Source: Lachnospira sp. UBA3212 (lineage in GTDB: Bacteria > Bacillota > Clostridia > Lachnospirales > Lachnospiraceae). From it: DNA of 64,000 bases. The notes under the pieces are model-generated. The model was not told the origin of the DNA. It saw nothing but the letters and a program-made list of their open reading frames with translations, and did not search any database. Within the stretch, counting starts at the first letter, position 1. Each line of letters begins with the position of its first letter. Of the stretch, positions 7,864 to 16,255 are shown piece by piece. Where the stretch lies: the NCBI GenBank assembly GCA_002363615.1, contig DEWK01000006.1, positions 1 through 64,000 of the forward strand, in the 5' to 3' direction. The position numbers and the translations under genes were made by a program.

Positions 7864-8427
7864 TTACTTGCAAATACCCTGTAAAAGAATATCTACAAGA
7901 CTATCTAAGGCTTTCTGATAAGAAAGACCTTCCTTGTTTAAAACATCATTGCTAAGCATAGCCTCTAAAGTTGACTGGTAAGCAATCTTAAATACACGGA
8001 AATCAAATTCCTTAAAGACTCCTTCATTGACACCCTTTTGAATTAAATCATAGGTATAGTCCCAATCACTTTCAATCCGCTCGTAAACACGTTCTGCGCA
8101 CTTAGGATACTTATTCTTAATCATGTAAAGCTGAGTCATATCCATCTTTCTGAGTCCTTCAGGTAAGCATGCTAAGACTCCCTTAACCTTTTCATAAGTG
8201 GAAAGTTCATCATTCTGAATGATTTTTCTCTCTTCCTGCTTAATCTGATTAAAGATATAATCTACAAAATACATCATAAGATCTTTCTTATCGATAAATA
8301 CCTTGTAAATTGTCTTTTTACTCATCTTGATTTCATCCGATAACTGATCCATTGTAAACTTCACACCATACTTCTCATACATAAGCATAGTGCCTTCCAT
8401 TACACGAGCTTTGATGTCATCATACAT
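7864..8427 (-). CDS. TetR/AcrR-family transcriptional regulator
   Basis: This is a 187-residue regulator with an N-terminal helix-turn-helix, FTMDQLSDEIKMSKKTIYKVFIDKKDLMMYF (residues about 24-55). The helical C-terminal domain is expected to bind a small ligand and form the dimer. I start at the ATG at 8427 behind AAGGAGGA; the upstream in-frame ATG at 8487 has no ribosome binding site. It is directly upstream of the GPH symporter on the same strand and probably controls it; the ligand is unknown. The 231 bases upstream are very AT-rich and show no gene or convincing operator. Confidence 0.88.
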   Translation of the reverse strand: MYDDIKARVMEGTMLMYEKYGVKFTMDQLSDEIKMSKKTIYKVFIDKKDLMMYFVDYIFNQIKQEERKIIQNDELSTYEKVKGVLACLPEGLRKMDMTQLYMIKNKYPKCAERVYERIESDWDYTYDLIQKGVNEGVFKEFDFRVFKIAYQSTLEAMLSNDVLNKEGLSYQKALDSLVDILLQGICK

Positions 8428-8658
8428 ACAAAAAATCCTCCTTGATTTCAAAAAACTCATATTGAAAAATATTTGTATCGTTTTCATAAGTTTAACATTT
8501 TATATAGTTTTTTGTAAACAAGTATTTTCACCAAAGTTATCTTTATATCTTAGACAAAATATAGAAAAACACACAAAAATAGTTCTAGTTTCTTAAAATA
8601 TCCTTATTCTATTAGTATAAACTATTATATTTTTTCTATTTTCATTGAATCGTTACAT

Positions 8659-9948
8659 TTATGCCTGGTATATATCCATTAATTTATTCTTTTTAAATGT
8701 ATTTTTCTTTTGAGTTAATTTGCATCCCTTTTCCGTGCAAATGCCAGTTTTATTGTTCTGAATAAAATTAGACTTTGTAACCTTTACCTTGGTACCCTTA
8801 TCTTTGGCATAGATTCCATACCAAGAATTTTTCTTAAAGGTTGAACCTGTAACGGTTAACTTAGATTTTGTTCCAGCACATAAGCCTGACTTCTTATTGG
8901 AATTTAGGCTTGATTTAGAAACCTTAAGGGTGGATTTATTTGAAAGAATTCCATATTGAGAATTTTTGCTAAATTTACAGCTTTTTACTGTGGCCGTAGA
9001 GTCATTCACAGATAATCCAGCTACCTTATTTTTGCTAAAACTTGCCCCAGTGATCTTGGCACTACTTCCCCTGGCAATACCAATGCCCGAAGCTTTGTTA
9101 ATATCAAAACTATTATTCTTTCCAGATACCTTGATACTATCTTTATTATCGGTTCCTACTCCATGATGACCGTTAGAAGAAATCTTATTCCCCCCGGTTA
9201 AACTGAGACTAGCCCCGCCACTTAAAGAAATACCACACTGATTATTCCCAGTAACTGTGGTATTAGATATCTTTGCACTAGAAGCTCCAATACCAATTCC
9301 ATGTCCTGTTGACTTTCCATTACTTCCGTTATTTTTAATGCTAGAAGAAGTGATGGTTGCCTTAGAAGAAGTACCTAGCAAAAGTCCCCGATCCCCATTG
9401 GAAACAATGCTAACCTGGCTTAAATCAAGACTTGCCGTAGTGGCATGAATCCCAATCTCCTGACAATTACTTACTTGTCCTCCAGTCATGGTAAAATTTC
9501 CTTTTGAAACCACGATTCCTTTTCCTGAGGAATTGCTAACATTTACATTTTCCAAAACTATGTCAGCCTCTCTAAAATCAAGAACCTCACTTCCCAAGCC
9601 ACAGCCATCAAAACTAGCATTCTTAATAGTTAGCGTACCATCTGCCTTAAGTGGATAAAAAATAATAGCCGAAGCAGTGGTTCGAATAAAATTAGAACCA
9701 TTACAATTTAAAACGACTCCTTTACTGATTACAATGGAAGATTCACACAAATAGGTACCACTGGTAAAATTGATTTGATCTCCTGCTTCTGCTGCCTCAA
9801 TGGCTGCTTTAATTTCTTTCGAAACATCACTTTTACCGGTATGATCACAAGTCATGTTAATCTCCTTTCCATAGGCAGGAAACCCCATAAGACCAATTCC
9901 TATCCAGGATATGGTAAAAGCAAGTCCAAGTTTCTTTTTTAACTTCAT
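8659..9948 (-). CDS. Secreted right-handed parallel beta-helix protein
   Basis: This 429-residue protein has a signal peptide (MKLKKKLGLAFTISWIGIG, cleavage probably after FPAYG). Repeating coils of about 20-24 residues follow, with patterns such as GIHATTASLDLS, GIGIARGSSAKITG, GLSVNDSTATV and YGILSNKSTLKVS. This is typical of the pectate-lyase/NosD beta-helix fold (Beta_helix, PF13229 type). The C-terminal third is lysine-rich. I see no obvious catalytic site, so it may be a polysaccharide lyase-like enzyme or a surface binder. The ATG at 9948 follows AAAGGAGT; an ATG at 9972 lies inside the preceding terminator. It is expressed alone. Confidence 0.8.
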   Translation of the reverse strand: MKLKKKLGLAFTISWIGIGLMGFPAYGKEINMTCDHTGKSDVSKEIKAAIEAAEAGDQINFTSGTYLCESSIVISKGVVLNCNGSNFIRTTASAIIFYPLKADGTLTIKNASFDGCGLGSEVLDFREADIVLENVNVSNSSGKGIVVSKGNFTMTGGQVSNCQEIGIHATTASLDLSQVSIVSNGDRGLLLGTSSKATITSSSIKNNGSNGKSTGHGIGIGASSAKISNTTVTGNNQCGISLSGGASLSLTGGNKISSNGHHGVGTDNKDSIKVSGKNNSFDINKASGIGIARGSSAKITGASFSKNKVAGLSVNDSTATVKSCKFSKNSQYGILSNKSTLKVSKSSLNSNKKSGLCAGTKSKLTVTGSTFKKNSWYGIYAKDKGTKVKVTKSNFIQNNKTGICTEKGCKLTQKKNTFKKNKLMDIYQA

Positions 9949-9972
9949 AAGCGACTCCTTTCTTTCAAACAT

Positions 9973-10012
9973 AAAAACCTCTGAATTACAAAAAAGTAGT
10001 TCAGGGGTTTTT
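9973..10012 (-). terminator. Terminator of the iron alcohol dehydrogenase gene
   Basis: AAAAACCTCTGAA and TTCAGGGGTTTTT form a 13-bp stem with one mismatch that becomes G-U in RNA, ending in a T-run on the minus strand. It separates the dehydrogenase from the beta-helix gene. Confidence 0.8.
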
Positions 10013-10052
10013 ATCCAACGATAACAAATAAATCTAAGAATATAATTAGAAA

Positions 10053-11198
10053 TTACATTAACTTTCGATATAATTCCTTTAATTCTTCTTCGCTAGTGTC
10101 TCTAGGATTTCCAGGACGACATGCATCTGCATAAGCATCCTTAGCAAGGATATCTAAGTCCTCTTCCTTTAAAGCATCCAACTTCTCAGGAATTCCTACA
10201 TCCTTAGATAACTGCTTCACTGCATCGATTGCTGCCTTACGATATTCATCCTGAGACATAGAATCTACGCCCTCAACTCCCATTGCTCTTGCAATTTCAC
10301 GGAACTTATCTCCAGTATACTCCTGGTTATACTCCATCACGATTGGAAGCATCATAGCACATGCCACACCATGAGGAGTATCATAATGAGCTCCTAAAGT
10401 ATGCGCAATGGAATGTGCTACTCCAAGACCTACATTAGAAAATCCCATACCTGCAATATACTGAGCTAAAGCCATACCTTTTCGGCCTTCTGGTTCATTC
10501 TTAACAGCGCTTCTTAAATTTTTGGAAATTAACTTAATCGCTTCTAAGTGGAACATATCGGTCATCTCCCAAGCTGCCTTGGTGGTATAACCTTCAATCG
10601 CATGAGTTAAAGCATCCATACCGGTTGCTGCCGTTGTACCTACAGGAAGGGTATACATCATCGTTGGATCCACAATTGCCACTTCTGGAATATCATGTTC
10701 ATCTACGCATACAAACTTTCTTTCCTTTTCAACATCGGTAATAACATAATTAATCGTTACCTCAGCCGCTGTACCTGCAGTTGTTGGAACTGCAATCGTA
10801 GGAACCGCATGATTTTTCGTAGGTGCTACCCCCTCTAAAGAACGAACATCTGCAAACTCCGGATTGGTAATAATAATACCAATTGCTTTTGCAGTATCCA
10901 TAGAAGAACCACCACCGATTGTGATAATAGAATCAGCTCCACATGCCTTAAATGCAGCTACTCCATCCTGTACATTCTTAATTGTTGGATTTGGCTTGAT
11001 TTCTGAATAAATTGTGTAAGGAAGTCCAGCTTCGTCTAATAAATCTGTAACCTTCTTGGCAACCTCATACTTAATCAAGTCAGGATCTGTACACACGAAA
11101 ATGTGCTTGAATCCCTTGCTCTTTGCAATGCCTGGGATTTCCTTAATAGCTCCTTCTCCATGATAAGAAACGTTGTTTAGAATAATTCTGTCTGCCAT
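10053..11198 (-). CDS. Iron-containing alcohol dehydrogenase (FucO-like)
   Basis: This is a 381-residue group III (iron-activated) NAD(P)-dependent alcohol dehydrogenase, probably reducing an aldehyde during fermentation. The nucleotide-binding GGGSSMDTAKAIG is near residues 95-107. The metal site appears as DALTHAIEGY and GVAHSIAHTLGAHYDTPHG, giving the conserved aspartate and histidines. It could act as a lactaldehyde or butanol dehydrogenase. Lactaldehyde reduction would fit an organism handling deoxysugars, but that is only a guess. The ATG at 11198 follows GGAGG. It is monocistronic, with its own strong promoter and terminator. Confidence 0.9.
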   Translation of the reverse strand: MADRIILNNVSYHGEGAIKEIPGIAKSKGFKHIFVCTDPDLIKYEVAKKVTDLLDEAGLPYTIYSEIKPNPTIKNVQDGVAAFKACGADSIITIGGGSSMDTAKAIGIIITNPEFADVRSLEGVAPTKNHAVPTIAVPTTAGTAAEVTINYVITDVEKERKFVCVDEHDIPEVAIVDPTMMYTLPVGTTAATGMDALTHAIEGYTTKAAWEMTDMFHLEAIKLISKNLRSAVKNEPEGRKGMALAQYIAGMGFSNVGLGVAHSIAHTLGAHYDTPHGVACAMMLPIVMEYNQEYTGDKFREIARAMGVEGVDSMSQDEYRKAAIDAVKQLSKDVGIPEKLDALKEEDLDILAKDAYADACRPGNPRDTSEEELKELYRKLM

Positions 11199-11270
11199 AA
11201 TGTAAAAAACCTCCATTTGTAAAATATACTTGTGTGAATCAAGACTATATTATATCTTTCACATATTAAA

Positions 11271-11299
11271 ATTGTATATCTTTTGGTGGTGAATGTCAA
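11271..11299 (-). promoter_or_regulatory. Strong sigma-A promoter of the alcohol dehydrogenase gene
   Basis: On the minus strand a perfect -35 TTGACA (11294-11299) is 17 bp from -10 TACAAT (11271-11276). The leader to the ATG is about 65 bases. I see no Rex-type operator here. Confidence 0.88.
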
Positions 11300-11332
11300 A
11301 TTTCTTGTATAATTTCACTAAGTTTTATTAGC

Positions 11333-11376
11333 AAAAAAATCCCCATAAAAAGAAAACTTTTCTTCTTATGGGGAAT
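11333..11376 (-). terminator. Terminator of the aminotransferase gene
   Basis: On the minus strand CCCCATAA pairs with TTATGGGG, extended inward by A/T pairs, and is followed by a run of T. It lies just beyond the aminotransferase stop codon. Confidence 0.85.
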
Positions 11377-11380
11377 AGAA

Positions 11381-12661
11381 TTATTTATTTAAAAGAACAT
11401 CAATTGCTGCAATCTTTACACAAAGTACTAAAATCTTAGCAGCTTCTCTTAATTCCTCTGGCAATGGGAAGGATGGAGCGATTCGAATATTTGAATCCTT
11501 AGGATCCTTGTGGTATGGATAAGTCGCACCTGCTCCTGTAAGAACAAGTCCAGCATCCTTACACATAGAAATAGCCTTCTTAGCACAACCATCAATGGTT
11601 TCAAGGGAAATAAAGTAACCTCCCTTAGGTTGATTCCATGAAGCAATATTACATGGAGCAAGTTTCTCCTCTAATACATCTAGTACAGCCTGGAACTTAG
11701 GGCAAAGAACCTTGGCCTGAGCCTCCATATGCTGATTGATACCATTAATATCCTTAAAGAACTTAACATGACGAAGCTGGTTGATTTTATCATGACCAAT
11801 GGTCTGAATGGTCATAGACTTCTTTACATCTGCAATGTTTGCTTTAGAAGTTGCAAGAGCTGCAACACCAGAACCCGGGAAAGTAACCTTAGAGGTTGAG
11901 CAGAATTCATAAACCAGATCTGGATTTCCAGCTTTCTCACACTCTGAAAGTATATCAAGAATCTGTGCAGGATGTTCATAATCCAAATGATGCACGGTAT
12001 AAGCATTATCCCAGTAAATTCGGAAATCTTTAGCGGCCGGCTGTAAGGCTGCAAATCTCTTTACTACCTGGTCTGAATATACAATACCGGTAGGATTTGC
12101 ATACTTAGGAACACACCAAATTCCCTTCACCGACTCATCTTCTGAAACATACTTCTCTACTAAATCCATATCAGGACCATCACTAAGAAGAGGAATATTA
12201 ATCATCTCAATTCCAAAATGTTCGGTAATAGCAAAATGTCTATCATATCCTGGAACAGGACATAAGAATTTTACCTTATCTAACTTGCACCATGGAGTGT
12301 TTCCCAATACACCATGGGTATAGGATCTTGATACGGTATCATACATGATATTTAAGGAAGAATTGCCGTAAATAATCAAATTTTCCGGTGAAGTATTAAT
12401 CATACCGGCAACTAATTCCTTCGCTTCCTTCAAGCCGTCTAAAACACCATAATTTCTACAATCAGTACCGTCAGCTGCTAATAAATCATCCTCAGTAAGC
12501 ACCTTCATCATAGGCATAGATAATTCTAACTGATCTGGTCCCGGCTTACCACGAGCCATATTTAGGCTGATTCCCTTGCTCTTAACATCCTCATATTCGT
12601 TTAATAAATTAGCACGAAGAGCCTCAAGTTCTTCTTTTGACATTTTTGTAAAATCTGACAT
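11381..12661 (-). CDS. PLP-dependent class I aminotransferase (clostridial aspartate aminotransferase type)
   Basis: This is a 426-residue fold-type I aminotransferase of the PF12897 aspartate-aminotransferase group. Visible features are GKPGPDQLELSMPM near residues 38-51, PVPGYDRHFAITEHF, WCVPKYANPTGIVYSD with the cofactor-binding NPTG, and the PLP lysine region EFCSTSKVTFPGSG. The C-terminus has SNIRIAPSFP. Enzymes of this group transaminate aspartate and possibly other amino acids. The ATG at 12661 follows AGGAGGA; an in-frame ATG at 12736 lies across the promoter. It is a single-gene unit. Confidence 0.88.
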   Translation of the reverse strand: MSDFTKMSKEELEALRANLLNEYEDVKSKGISLNMARGKPGPDQLELSMPMMKVLTEDDLLAADGTDCRNYGVLDGLKEAKELVAGMINTSPENLIIYGNSSLNIMYDTVSRSYTHGVLGNTPWCKLDKVKFLCPVPGYDRHFAITEHFGIEMINIPLLSDGPDMDLVEKYVSEDESVKGIWCVPKYANPTGIVYSDQVVKRFAALQPAAKDFRIYWDNAYTVHHLDYEHPAQILDILSECEKAGNPDLVYEFCSTSKVTFPGSGVAALATSKANIADVKKSMTIQTIGHDKINQLRHVKFFKDINGINQHMEAQAKVLCPKFQAVLDVLEEKLAPCNIASWNQPKGGYFISLETIDGCAKKAISMCKDAGLVLTGAGATYPYHKDPKDSNIRIAPSFPLPEELREAAKILVLCVKIAAIDVLLNK

Positions 12662-12712
12662 TTTATACGTCCTCCTAAAACATTTGTCTTTTCTAGACAC
12701 ACACTGTTCAAT

Positions 12713-12741
12713 ATTATACTCTTCTAAAAGTCTCATGTCTA
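12713..12741 (-). promoter_or_regulatory. Sigma-A promoter of the aminotransferase gene
   Basis: On the minus strand -35 TAGACA (12736-12741) and -10 TATAAT (12713-12718) are separated by 17 bp. This rules out the longer reading frame starting at 12736. Confidence 0.85.
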
Positions 12742-12789
12742 GCCTTTTTTTCTAAAAAATCCTATTATTTCAAGGGAAAAACATAAGAT

Positions 12790-12822
12790 ACGGCTTCTGT
12801 CAGATTTCCTGACAGAAGCCGT
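12790..12822 (-). terminator. Terminator after cinA
   Basis: The perfect 14-bp stem ACGGCTTCTGTCAG / CTGACAGAAGCCGT has a 5-nt loop. The tail on the minus strand is only mixed A/T (ATCTTATGTTTTT). The core GGCTTCTG/CAGAAGCC is shared with the terminator at 6345. Confidence 0.8.
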
Positions 12823-12832
12823 TTATCTTTTC

Positions 12833-13309
12833 TTATTTCAAATGACGATATATGGAACTTAAAGCCTTAATCACCGTCTGTTCCCGAACTTCATTTCGAT
12901 TTCCTTTAAAGTGATTTTCTTCCACCCAGACTTTTCCCTGACAGTAATAACCAATATACACCAAACCAACCGGCTTTTCTTTGCTACCACCATCTGGACC
13001 TGCAATCCCGGAAGTTGCCAGTCCCACATCTGCACCAGCTACCTTAGCCACACCTTCCGCCATAGCAGCAACCGTTTCAGGACTAACCGCCCCATGACTT
13101 CCAAGAATTTCTTTCTCCACACCAAGAATCCTGTGTTTTGCCTCATTGGAATAAGTAATATAGCTTTCATTTATCACTCCAGAGGCACCAGGGCAATTAA
13201 TCAAGGTAGCCGCTACCAATCCTCCGGTACAAGATTCTGCAGTGGCAATGGTCATCTGATGATCCAATAAAACCTTCACCAGTTGTTTTGCAAGAATTGT
13301 TTCTATCAT
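12833..13309 (-). CDS. cinA: Nicotinamide-nucleotide amidohydrolase (CinA C-terminal domain, PncC)
   Basis: This 158-residue protein corresponds to the stand-alone CinA C-terminal domain, which deamidates NMN to nicotinate mononucleotide in NAD salvage. Family motifs are TIATAESCTGGLVAATL (residues about 20-36), with the catalytic serine in SCTGG, GVINESYITYSNEAK and ATSGIAGPDGGSKEKPVGLVYIG. The N-terminal MoCF domain of full-length CinA is absent. Its ATG overlaps the stop of pgsA by ATGA, so translation is coupled. It is the last gene of the yicC operon. Confidence 0.92.
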   Translation of the reverse strand: MIETILAKQLVKVLLDHQMTIATAESCTGGLVAATLINCPGASGVINESYITYSNEAKHRILGVEKEILGSHGAVSPETVAAMAEGVAKVAGADVGLATSGIAGPDGGSKEKPVGLVYIGYYCQGKVWVEENHFKGNRNEVREQTVIKALSSIYRHLK

Positions 13310-13872
13310 TTGTTTGTACTCTCCTCGGATAGGACACTCTTGTTATGAATCAAATAATCAAATAAAGAAATTACTGTAAGAACAAGACTTAAATAAATCA
13401 ATACCTGCTCTGCAATATAGTAAGCCTTTACATTAAAATCAAGAATTACAGCAATAATTGTTACCATTGTAACGGCTGTCTTAACCTTTCCCCACATTCC
13501 TGCAGCAATAACGATTCCATTATCACTAGCTACTAAACGGAAGCCGGAAATAATAAACTCTCTTGCAATAATAATAAGAACAATCCAAACCGGAATTTGA
13601 ATCTTACCATTGTAATCACTGATTGTGGTACAAAGACAAATCAATGCAGAAGAAACTAAAAGCTTATCTGCAAGAGGATCCATAAACTTTCCAAAATTAG
13701 TTACAAGATTATACTTTCTAGCAATCTTACCATCTAACAAATCAGTTAAACTGGCAATAATAAAAATTGCGGTAGCAATGTATTTACCTCCAGGAATTGG
13801 TGCAAGTAATGCTACAACAAAAAATGGAATTAATATAACACGTAATACAGTTAACTTATTAGGTAAATTCAT
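13306..13872 (-). CDS. pgsA: CDP-diacylglycerol-glycerol-3-phosphate 3-phosphatidyltransferase
   Basis: This 188-residue integral membrane enzyme makes phosphatidylglycerol phosphate, the committed step to phosphatidylglycerol and cardiolipin. The CDP-alcohol phosphatidyltransferase signature DG-x2-AR-x8-G-x3-D-x3-D is present around residues 47-70 as DLLDGKIARKYNLVTNFGKF and MDPLADK. Several hydrophobic helices follow. I start at the ATG at 13872 behind AGGAGA. It is fifth in the yicC-gmk-rpoZ-rimO-pgsA-cinA operon, next to rimO as in many Clostridia. Confidence 0.95.
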   Translation of the reverse strand: MNLPNKLTVLRVILIPFFVVALLAPIPGGKYIATAIFIIASLTDLLDGKIARKYNLVTNFGKFMDPLADKLLVSSALICLCTTISDYNGKIQIPVWIVLIIIAREFIISGFRLVASDNGIVIAAGMWGKVKTAVTMVTIIAVILDFNVKAYYIAEQVLIYLSLVLTVISLFDYLIHNKSVLSEESTNK

Positions 13873-13957
13873 CTTTCTTCTCCTAAATTCAAATCTCACT
13901 TGAGAGAATACTTCTCACTGAAAATGATTCTCAATATAACATACGCAGGAAGCTGCT

Positions 13958-15322
13958 TTAGTCTTCCACCAGTTCCCCAATCAGGTCATATTCATGAGAA
14001 GCAATCACACGAACCTTAACAAAATCTCCACTCATTAAATCGTAAGTGGTTTTTAGAAACAGATTTCCATCTACGCCTGGAGCGTCCATATATGTTCTAG
14101 TTACATAGACATCTTCATCCGTAAGTTTTCCCTCTACCATCACTTCCAATTCCTTCCCTACCATGTCATTTGCATGTTCAAAAGCAATCGTCTGTTGCAA
14201 CTCCATTAGTTCGTTGCGGTAGTTTTCCTTAACCTCTTCCTCAATCTGATTTGGCATGGAATACGCTTTGGTATCCTCTTCCGCAGAATAGGTAAAGACA
14301 CCCAATCGATCAAAACGTACTTGTTTAATAAAGTCCATCACATCTTCATGATCACATGGTCTTTCCCCAGGAAATCCGGTAATCAGGGTGGTTCGAATGG
14401 CAATATCAGGAATCGCTTCCCGTAAATTTGCAATCTTTTCTAAAAGTTCCCGCCGGTTTGTTCTTCGTCCCATCGCCTTTAAAACCTGATCAGAAGAATG
14501 TTGAATTGGAATATCCAAATAATGACAAATCTTTTCTTCCTTCCGCATGGTTTCAATCAGTTCAGGATAGATTTCCTCCGGATAACAATACAAAATTCGA
14601 ATCCACTTAAGATCCTCTATTTCACAAAGCTTCTCTAGTAAAAGGTGCAAACTTTTTTTCTTGTATAGGTCTGTTCCATATAAAGTAGTTTCCTGAGCAA
14701 CCAGAATCAATTCTCTCGCTCCCTGGTCTACTAAGGCTCTTGCCTCTTCTAAAATTTCTTCCATAGGAACTGAGCGATAACTGCCTCGAACCCTTGGAAT
14801 AATGCAATAAGTACACCACTTATCGCATCCTTCAGCTATTTTTAAATAAGCATAATAGCCACCACTGGTATTAATTCGGCCAGTATCATGGGATGGTAAA
14901 CGATTAATCGGACAAAAGATCTGGCTAGGTTTTGATTCTTTCTTTTCCAAATTTTCAAGACATTCCATCACCAAATCTGAAATTTGATCATAGGAAGTCG
15001 TGCCAATCAGTCCATCTACTTCAGGAATTAATTCCTCAATTTCCTTGCGATATCTCTGGGCCAAACAACCAGCGGCGATTAAAATCTTACAATTCCCCTC
15101 CTGCTTCATCTGTCCCATAGAAATCAAGGTATTAATGGATTCTTCCTTGGCATCTCCAATAAAACAGCAGGTATTTACAACAATAATATCAGCCTGGTAT
15201 TCATCATCTGTAAAAACGAACCCATCTCTGCGAAGATGATTAAGCATCTTCTCCGAATCAACCAGATTCTTATCACAACCTAAGGATACAAAGCTGATTT
15301 TTAAATCTTTTCTTGTACTCAT
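13958..15322 (-). CDS. rimO: Ribosomal protein S12 methylthiotransferase RimO
   Basis: This radical-SAM enzyme adds a methylthio group to an aspartate of ribosomal protein S12. The N-terminal UPF0004 domain has SFVSLGCDKNLVDSE, VVNTCCFIGDA and AAGCLAQRY, whose cysteines hold the auxiliary cluster. The radical-SAM CxxxCxxC is seen as CDKWCTYCIIP near residue 160. A C-terminal TRAM domain closes the 454-residue protein. The serine- and threonine-poor start near SLGCDKN favours RimO over MiaB. The ATG at 15322 lies 7 bases after the rpoZ stop, with only a weak ribosome binding site. Confidence 0.94.
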   Translation of the reverse strand: MSTRKDLKISFVSLGCDKNLVDSEKMLNHLRRDGFVFTDDEYQADIIVVNTCCFIGDAKEESINTLISMGQMKQEGNCKILIAAGCLAQRYRKEIEELIPEVDGLIGTTSYDQISDLVMECLENLEKKESKPSQIFCPINRLPSHDTGRINTSGGYYAYLKIAEGCDKWCTYCIIPRVRGSYRSVPMEEILEEARALVDQGARELILVAQETTLYGTDLYKKKSLHLLLEKLCEIEDLKWIRILYCYPEEIYPELIETMRKEEKICHYLDIPIQHSSDQVLKAMGRRTNRRELLEKIANLREAIPDIAIRTTLITGFPGERPCDHEDVMDFIKQVRFDRLGVFTYSAEEDTKAYSMPNQIEEEVKENYRNELMELQQTIAFEHANDMVGKELEVMVEGKLTDEDVYVTRTYMDAPGVDGNLFLKTTYDLMSGDFVKVRVIASHEYDLIGELVED

Positions 15323-15329
15323 GTATGAA

Positions 15330-15602
15330 TTACTCTTCTTCGTCCTCATCGTCAGCAATCACATGAAGTAGACCTGTATTTAATTCATCAACTGCCTTTG
15401 AAAGAGGCTTTAAATTGCGAACCTCAGAATAATCCTTCACAACAGGGTCTTCCTCGCCATTTACTTCATCAATAATCTGTCTGGATCTCTTTGAAACTGC
15501 AAGAACAATGGAATATCTTGAATTAACAACTGGATCCTCGCCCTCTTCAACATTCTGGTTTACAACCTGCATCAAATCATAATAAGATGGATGTAACATC
15601 AT
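15330..15602 (-). CDS. rpoZ: RNA polymerase omega subunit
   Basis: This 90-residue omega subunit helps assemble the beta-prime subunit of RNA polymerase. The family pattern is MLHPSYYDLMQ, NSRYSIVLAVSKRSRQI (residues about 27-43) and NLKPLSKAVDELNTG. The C-terminus is very acidic (ADDEDEEE). Two ATG codons are adjacent (15602 and 15599) behind AAGGAG; either is possible. It lies 6 bp after gmk, the conserved order. Confidence 0.95.
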   Translation of the reverse strand: MMLHPSYYDLMQVVNQNVEEGEDPVVNSRYSIVLAVSKRSRQIIDEVNGEEDPVVKDYSEVRNLKPLSKAVDELNTGLLHVIADDEDEEE

Positions 15603-15608
15603 AATACT

Positions 15609-16232
15609 CTACTCCTTTCGAAAAGCCTTAAGACTTTCTTTCATATCATTAATAAGTTCTTTATTACCTATGGAACGGAAATGAGAAGCCATGATTAATT
15701 CATGAAGCTTGTCAACACATTCCTCTAAGTCATCATTAATCAGTAAATAATCATACTGATCCATACTGTCTGCTTCTTCATATGCTCTTGCCATACGGTC
15801 AGCCACCACTTCAGGGGTTTCTGTTCCCCTTCCACTTAAGCGTCGCTCTAATTCCTCGCCACTTGGAGGAGTTACAAAAATAGAAATTGCCTCCGGCATT
15901 ACTTCTTTTACATGAAGTGCACCTTGAACCTCAATTTCTAGGATTACATCCCTGGCTTCCTCTAATTTCTTAGTAACAAAAGCCTTTGGTGTACCATAAG
16001 AATGCTTTACATACGAGGCATACTCAATAAAGGCATCTTCCTTTACCATCTGATCAAACTCTTCTTGGCTGCGAAAGAAATAATTTACTCCTTCCTCCTC
16101 GCCTTCTCTAGGCTGGCGAGTAGTAACGGATACAGATAAGGCATAATTGTCATACTTTTCCATTAAACGTTTGATGATGGTTCCCTTGCCGGCTCCAGAA
16201 AATCCTGAAAGTACAATTAATGTTCCCTGCAT
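15609..16232 (-). CDS. gmk: Guanylate kinase
   Basis: This 207-residue cytosolic enzyme phosphorylates GMP to GDP. The P-loop is GFSGAGKG (residues 9-16), followed by VSVTTRQPREGEEEGVNYFF, the GMP-binding segment, and LEIEVQGALHVKE. The length is standard. It lies 23 bp after yicC; the small remA (DUF370) gene that often sits between these two genes in Firmicutes is not present in that gap. Confidence 0.97.
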   Translation of the reverse strand: MQGTLIVLSGFSGAGKGTIIKRLMEKYDNYALSVSVTTRQPREGEEEGVNYFFRSQEEFDQMVKEDAFIEYASYVKHSYGTPKAFVTKKLEEARDVILEIEVQGALHVKEVMPEAISIFVTPPSGEELERRLSGRGTETPEVVADRMARAYEEADSMDQYDYLLINDDLEECVDKLHELIMASHFRSIGNKELINDMKESLKAFRKE

Positions 16233-16255
16233 GCTTGAACCCTCACTTTCTCTTT

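Noticed and set aside
8390..8596. 68-residue plus-strand frame over the tetR start
   Set aside because: Lies in AT-rich sequence antisense to the regulator, with no ribosome binding site or domain.
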